Below, one piece after another: positions 19,749-23,591 of a DNA stretch of 23,591 nt. Both the position numbers and the translations under genes were made by a program. The DNA comes from Rhizophagus sp. LPA8_4_AMF (Eukaryota; Glomeromycota; Glomeromycetes; Glomerales; Glomeraceae), in NCBI GenBank assembly GCA_021464525.1, contig JADRCO010001012.1:1-23591 (forward strand), written 5' to 3'. Each line of letters starts with the position of its first letter. The first letter of the stretch is position 1. The notes under the pieces were generated by a model. That model ran no database searches. It worked only from the letters and a program-made list of their open reading frames with translations, and was not told where the DNA came from.

Positions 19749-20830
19749 CTGATTTATTTGGAGAATTAAATATAAAAAATTGTAACATTTTTAAATAATT
19801 CATGTATATAATCAAATAACAAATTAAAACTTCAAAAAATAATTGTTTATTAAATATAAAATACACTTTAATTTGATTTTTTATAAAAGGTATTATTAAT
19901 TTTTTGTATAATTATAAATATATTTTATTCAATCTGTTAAATAGCAATTATAATTTGCAATTAAAATTAAGTTATATTTTAATATTCATCTTTGAAATAC
20001 TGCAGAACTTAAAAAATTGTAATATCTACTAAATTACAGGATTGTAGGATTATAATAACTTGAATAATTATTGTTTTAAAAGAATTCTATAATTTATAGA
20101 TAAATAGAAATAAAATATACATTTTTATTTTATTTATTAATATTATATTTCTTTTTTTTTTAAATGTGATATTATTTATTAATAGAATTTTAATTATATC
20201 AAAATAATACTATTAATTTAGTAATCCATCCATTCAATCTGCATTAAAATTAATATTATATTTCTATTTTCTTTTTTTTATTTATTATATATTTTTTATA
20301 ATAATTTTAATAATTTTTAAAAAATAAATAAATTTTTTTGATAAATTATAGATTATATTAATATTTATGAAAATTATTATATTATTTTATATATATTTTA
20401 TTTTATTTTTTTTTTTTAAGTAAAGAATCACGCAAAACTTTATTTAAGAATTTTAGCTAAAACAGTTCTAGAACTACAAAATTGCATGCAATTCTTGCAA
20501 AATATGCTTCCAATACAAGGCCAGTCTGGTCTTACTGTTTCTTTAAAAATCTGATATTACCATTATAAAAATTATTGCTTTCTACAAAATTAAAAGTTAG
20601 GCCTTCCTATAATTCCTATAGGGTAGTCATTATAGTGTCATCATAGCAAAATGGTATTTTGCACTAGTTGAAAAAGTACACTTTAGCTAAAATTTGACTA
20701 TTTGGTTTTAAGTTGAATTATTGCCGAATTATAGCCAAATGCTGATCAATTTCCTTATATGACAATTGGCGTAAAATGACTGCCACTCACCTATCAATCA
20801 GATCAAACAATTCGTCATATAATTGAACTA
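19749..20830. other. AT-rich spacer downstream of ETR1, no gene
   Basis: The first 650 bp are A/T tracts with almost no G or C. From about 20425 the composition becomes more normal and looks like old repeat DNA (for example TTTAGCTAAAA at about 20452 and CTTTAGCTAAAATT at about 20681). ATATGACAATTG (20758-20769) and CAATTCGTCATAT (20810-20822) form an imperfect inverted repeat directly beside the next MITE. No coding frame is supported; the minus-strand frame at 19591-19866 is a shadow of the ETR1 end. Confidence 0.45.
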
Positions 20831-21024
20831 AGGTTGCTTACCAAAATTAAGTAATTTAGGCCAAGGCTGAAACTTTTTTGTGGCTGAAAGTTTAGGCAAT
20901 TAAGAACAAATTTGCCGAAATTAATTTTGGCCTGAATTAAGGTTTAATTTTGGCTTTAATTTTGGAACTGATTTGATTGGCCAAAATATTTCAGAATTTC
21001 CTTTTTAATTTTGGCAGGCAACCT
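20831..21024. mobile_element. 194-bp MITE with AGGTTGC ends
   Basis: The left end reads AGGTTGCTTACCAAAATTAA and the right end, on the opposite strand, AGGTTGCCTGCCAAAATTAA, an 18 of 20 match. TA flanks both ends (20829-20830, 21025-21026), consistent with a TA target duplication. The interior repeats AATTTTGGC or its complement at least five times, as in elements with many subterminal transposase sites. No coding capacity. The superfamily is uncertain. Confidence 0.7.
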
Positions 21025-21265
21025 TAAATCAAACATTATTCAACTATTTAACAAACAAGTTTCAACTATGATGAATTATCACAATTAATAAAATTTTGGT
21101 GAATGAATTACTTAGCTTTATTTACTGTTTATTTACTAAATTTACTTGATAATATTTTGATATATAAAATATAAAATATAATATATATAATTATTAATAA
21201 ATGTTCTGCCATAATACAACCAATACAACTACCAAACTACTACTGAAAATCCTATGTATTACATG
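21025..21265. other. AT-rich gap between MITE and coding remnant
   Basis: Short stretch with a TATATAAAATATAAAATATA-like run near 21160-21190. No gene or clear repeat boundary is seen. Confidence 0.4.
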
Positions 21266-21269
21266 AATT

Positions 21270-22740
21270 ACAGATGAACTATTCTATTATTTCATCATAA
21301 TCACTGCCATAATCTTCATCTGTTAAAAAGGCATAATCATTCACGTTTTCGACCGCAGTCTTTCTTTGAATCATTTGCTCCTCATGAATTGACTGTAAAA
21401 GTGAATCACAGATTTCTCTGTATGTGGATAAATGGATAATTCACCTTTTAAGTACTCTTCATATACATCGATCATTATTTATTTTTTCTCATATAAGAAT
21501 TGTTTTTGATTCAATACATCAGATGAGGCATTCTGGATACCTCTATCTGATAGAGTATTTTGGTTGACTTAAAATCTATCTTGTATATCATATTTTGTTT
21601 AATGTATACCCAATCGGAAATATTAACAGGTAGCAGTTCCTTATAGCTGTAAATCACATCATTATAGTTTTGAGGTCTCATTAGTTGCGCTATTTGTAAA
21701 GATAGTGAATATGGATTGAGTATATTTCGTAAAGGTATTTCAACTAACAAAAAAAATTAGATATTGTTAGTTAGTATTGAGAATGCAAACTTACAAATAC
21801 CAATAAAATAATATATCTCGTCTGATCTTTACAACAAATCGTAAACATTAATGTTATGTTTGATATCTGAATTTTCATTATCAATTACGCTTAATTCGGA
21901 CAAATAAAAATTATTGTCTTGTAATATTTGATATATTTCTGATTTGTTATATATTGCTAGTCATTCGTCTTCCTTTTTAAAAAATAATTTTGTGCCGTTA
22001 ATGTGATGAGCTTTTTTTTATATTTAATGAGAACTTCAGTTAGTTAAAATAAATGCAGAATGTTGAAATATTAATCAGTTATCATTTATTTCGCCATGGT
22101 GACCGTTGTAATGTAAGTATCAGTCATCTTTATCAATTTTTCCCTTTTGCCTGTACATATTATATATCAGCTTCTTCTATATTTGTATAAAGCTTGTAGC
22201 CAGCTCTTCAATTGATCATAAGAAGGATTATATCTTGGCTTCATGGTCTTAAAAAGTTCAGATACCAATTTTCATCAATTTCTGTATTGACTTTACTTGC
22301 AAAGGTTTTTTCTACCTTTAAATTAAATTTGGATGGCAAAGTCTTTAAAATTGACTTCATTTCGGTCTAGTTATAAATATTATAAATGAAAAAATAATTT
22401 GGTAAGATCAACACATATATCCATACATTACCAGATAACTGGTAATCAACATAAATTAACCTAATTTAAAACAAATTACCCAACCACCATCACCCTTCTT
22501 TTGTAAACTGATCTACAAATTCAAAAAAGTTAAGATACACCAAACTTTCTGATTGACAGATCTGTATTCCAATACCCTTCAGGTTTCCAAAAAAATCTAG
22601 AGAGTCTGTAATCTAAAAATGTCAGTAAAAAGAAAAATTATCACATTAAAGAGAAGTCATCAATACTCCCAGAAACCTAAAGGAAAACTGGGAAAAAAGG
22701 GTAATAAATACCAAACCTTCTTATCTACATCATCATATTT
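21270..22740 (-). pseudogene. Decayed multi-exon coding remnant, family unknown
   Basis: Several minus-strand blocks have real-protein composition: near 22600-22540 (RLSRFFWKPEGYWNTDLSI), 22360-22190 (LPSKFNLKVEKTF; KPRYNPSYDQLKSWLQALY), 21960-21850 (YNKSEIYQILQDNNFYLSEL), 21743-21511 (RNILNPYSLSLQIAQLMRP; KELLPVNISDWVYIKQN) and 21475-21275 (IDVYEEYLKGELSIYPHT; EDYGSDYDEII). Splice-like edges (for example TTTTGTTAG before the 21743 block) suggest the source gene had introns. The blocks are interrupted several times, so this is not an intact gene. I do not recognise the family; the KPRYNPSYDQLKSWL block faintly recalls BED/hAT-type transposase neighbourhoods, but that is weak. It may be a degraded host gene or a degraded transposon. 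Confidence 0.45.
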
Positions 22741-22760
22741 GTTAACTATAATAAGAAAAA

Positions 22761-23108
22761 GATCTGCTTTTCAATTTTATATATATTTTAAAGATTTATC
22801 ATTTATTAAAATTTTTTAATTAATTTTTAATTAAATATTTTATTTTTAATTTTTAAATTATAATTAAAATAATTTTTAATTTTTAATTTTAAATAACTGA
22901 AAAACTAGAAGATTTTGATAAATTGACATAATGCTAATAAGTAAATTTCAATTTTAATAATATAAACATATTTGAAAAAAAATTTCAAGTTTTAAAAATT
23001 TTAAAAATTTTAAATAATAAATTTATTAAGATATAATAAAATGTAAAGATTTGCACAATATATTAAATTATTATAATTTAAGTTATTTCTATAAAAGCCT
23101 TTTACATA
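22761..23108. other. Very AT-rich low-complexity spacer
   Basis: Repeats of TTTTTAATT and AAAATTTT dominate this stretch. No coding frame or element boundary is visible. Confidence 0.5.
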
Positions 23109-23109
23109 G

Positions 23110-23210
23110 TATTTCGAACAGACCAAATCAGATCAAATGATTCAAATCTGAGTCAATCTGATCTGATTTGATTTGGATCTGATTTGGATCCAAATCAGAT
23201 TAAATTTGAA
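23110..23210. repeat. GATCTGATTTGG repeat with a perfect 24-bp palindrome
   Basis: Variants of AATCAGATC and GATCTGATTTG occur about seven times on both strands in 100 bp. At 23177-23200 two copies meet head to head as a perfect 24-bp palindrome centred on GGATCC. The block looks like a simple repeat that grew by slippage or an old palindromic insertion. Confidence 0.7.
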
Positions 23211-23256
23211 TTTCATGAAAAGTACTAAAATGGCATTTTTTCATTTAATTTTATAA

Positions 23257-23591
23257 AAAAAGATGCTGAAACGGCATTTTAATAATTAACTTAATAATAA
23301 AAAATATTGTGAAATATTTTTTATATAATATATTTAATAAAAAAATGTTTTGCAACATTTTTCTTATTATTCTAATGAAAATATTGCGTAAACATTTTTT
23401 ATATGATATATTTAATAAAAAAATGTTTTGCAATATTTTTCTTATTATTTTATCAAAAAATGTTGCGAAAACATTTTTTTATATAATATATTTAATAAAA
23501 AACATTTCGCAACATTTTTCTTATTATTTTATCAAAAAATGTTGCGTAAATATTTTTTATATAATATATTTAATAAAAAAATGTTTTGCAA
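23257..23591. repeat. Tandem satellite, ~79-bp unit, cut by window end
   Basis: The marker TATTTAATAA recurs at 23331, 23409, 23489 and 23567, giving periods of 78, 80 and 78 bp. Each unit holds two inverted repeats of the form AAAATGTT...AACATTTT around a GC-containing centre (TTGCAA, TTGCGA). The first copy from 23257 is more diverged. The array continues past the window. The minus-strand frame 23251-23433 is only a translation of this repeat. Confidence 0.8.

Noticed and set aside
22619-22819. 66-codon plus-strand frame
   Set aside because: Starts basic but lies antisense to a more protein-like minus-strand block and ends in AT-rich sequence; no domain.
23251-23433. 60-codon minus-strand frame
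   Set aside because: It is a translation of the ~79-bp satellite.

Overview
The window looks like nuclear DNA of an AT-rich, intron-dense fungus. Five of the six confident genes are cut by many short spliceosomal introns with GT...AG ends, mostly TAG acceptors. The protein set (exocyst Sec5, Tsr1, Rrp36, Etr1-type enoyl reductase, a mitochondrial PDK/BCKDK-type kinase and an SLC25 carrier) is ordinary eukaryotic housekeeping. Base composition, intron density and the repeat-rich spacers fit an early-diverging fungus such as a Glomeromycotina species (Rhizophagus-like). That placement is inference; no rRNA or tRNA marker is visible.

Layout. Positions 617-4570 (-) hold SEC5 in 16 exons (898 aa). 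Positions 4894-6407 (-) hold an SLC25 mitochondrial carrier in 9 exons, two of them only 13 and 10 nt long (304 aa). A 342-bp divergent promoter separates it from TSR1 at 6750-10452 (+), 17 exons, 811 aa. TSR1 converges on a mitochondrial histidine-kinase-like protein kinase at 10665-12203 (-), a single uninterrupted 512-codon frame. A poor stretch of about 4.7 kb follows. It carries a 317-bp pogo-like MITE with an internal array of hairpin-forming repeats, an AAACTCGG/GGTTCAA repeat, and scraps of coding-like sequence. Positions 16927-18032 (-) hold RRP36 (5 exons, 251 aa), which shares a 221-bp divergent promoter with ETR1/MECR at 18254-19748 (+; 6 exons, 379 aa). The last 3.8 kb hold no intact gene: AT-rich spacer, a 194-bp MITE, a decayed multi-exon coding remnant on the minus strand, a perfect 24-bp palindrome, and a tandem satellite of about 79 bp that runs off the window end.

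Functional themes. TSR1 and RRP36 both serve 40S ribosome biogenesis, and each is divergently paired with a mitochondrial metabolic gene (SLC25 carrier; mitochondrial fatty-acid synthesis reductase). The kinase would regulate mitochondrial 2-oxoacid dehydrogenases, whose lipoate cofactor comes from the pathway containing ETR1. Sec5 acts in exocytosis. The exon models were read by hand; every junction was checked for GT...AG ends and reading phase, and all models close without an internal stop. I found no clearly new biological system. The points most worth a second look are the carrier microexons and alternative donor, the repeated pairing of ribosome-biogenesis and mitochondrial genes, a TTTTTTCGA promoter motif, the two MITEs, and the decayed gene near the right end.
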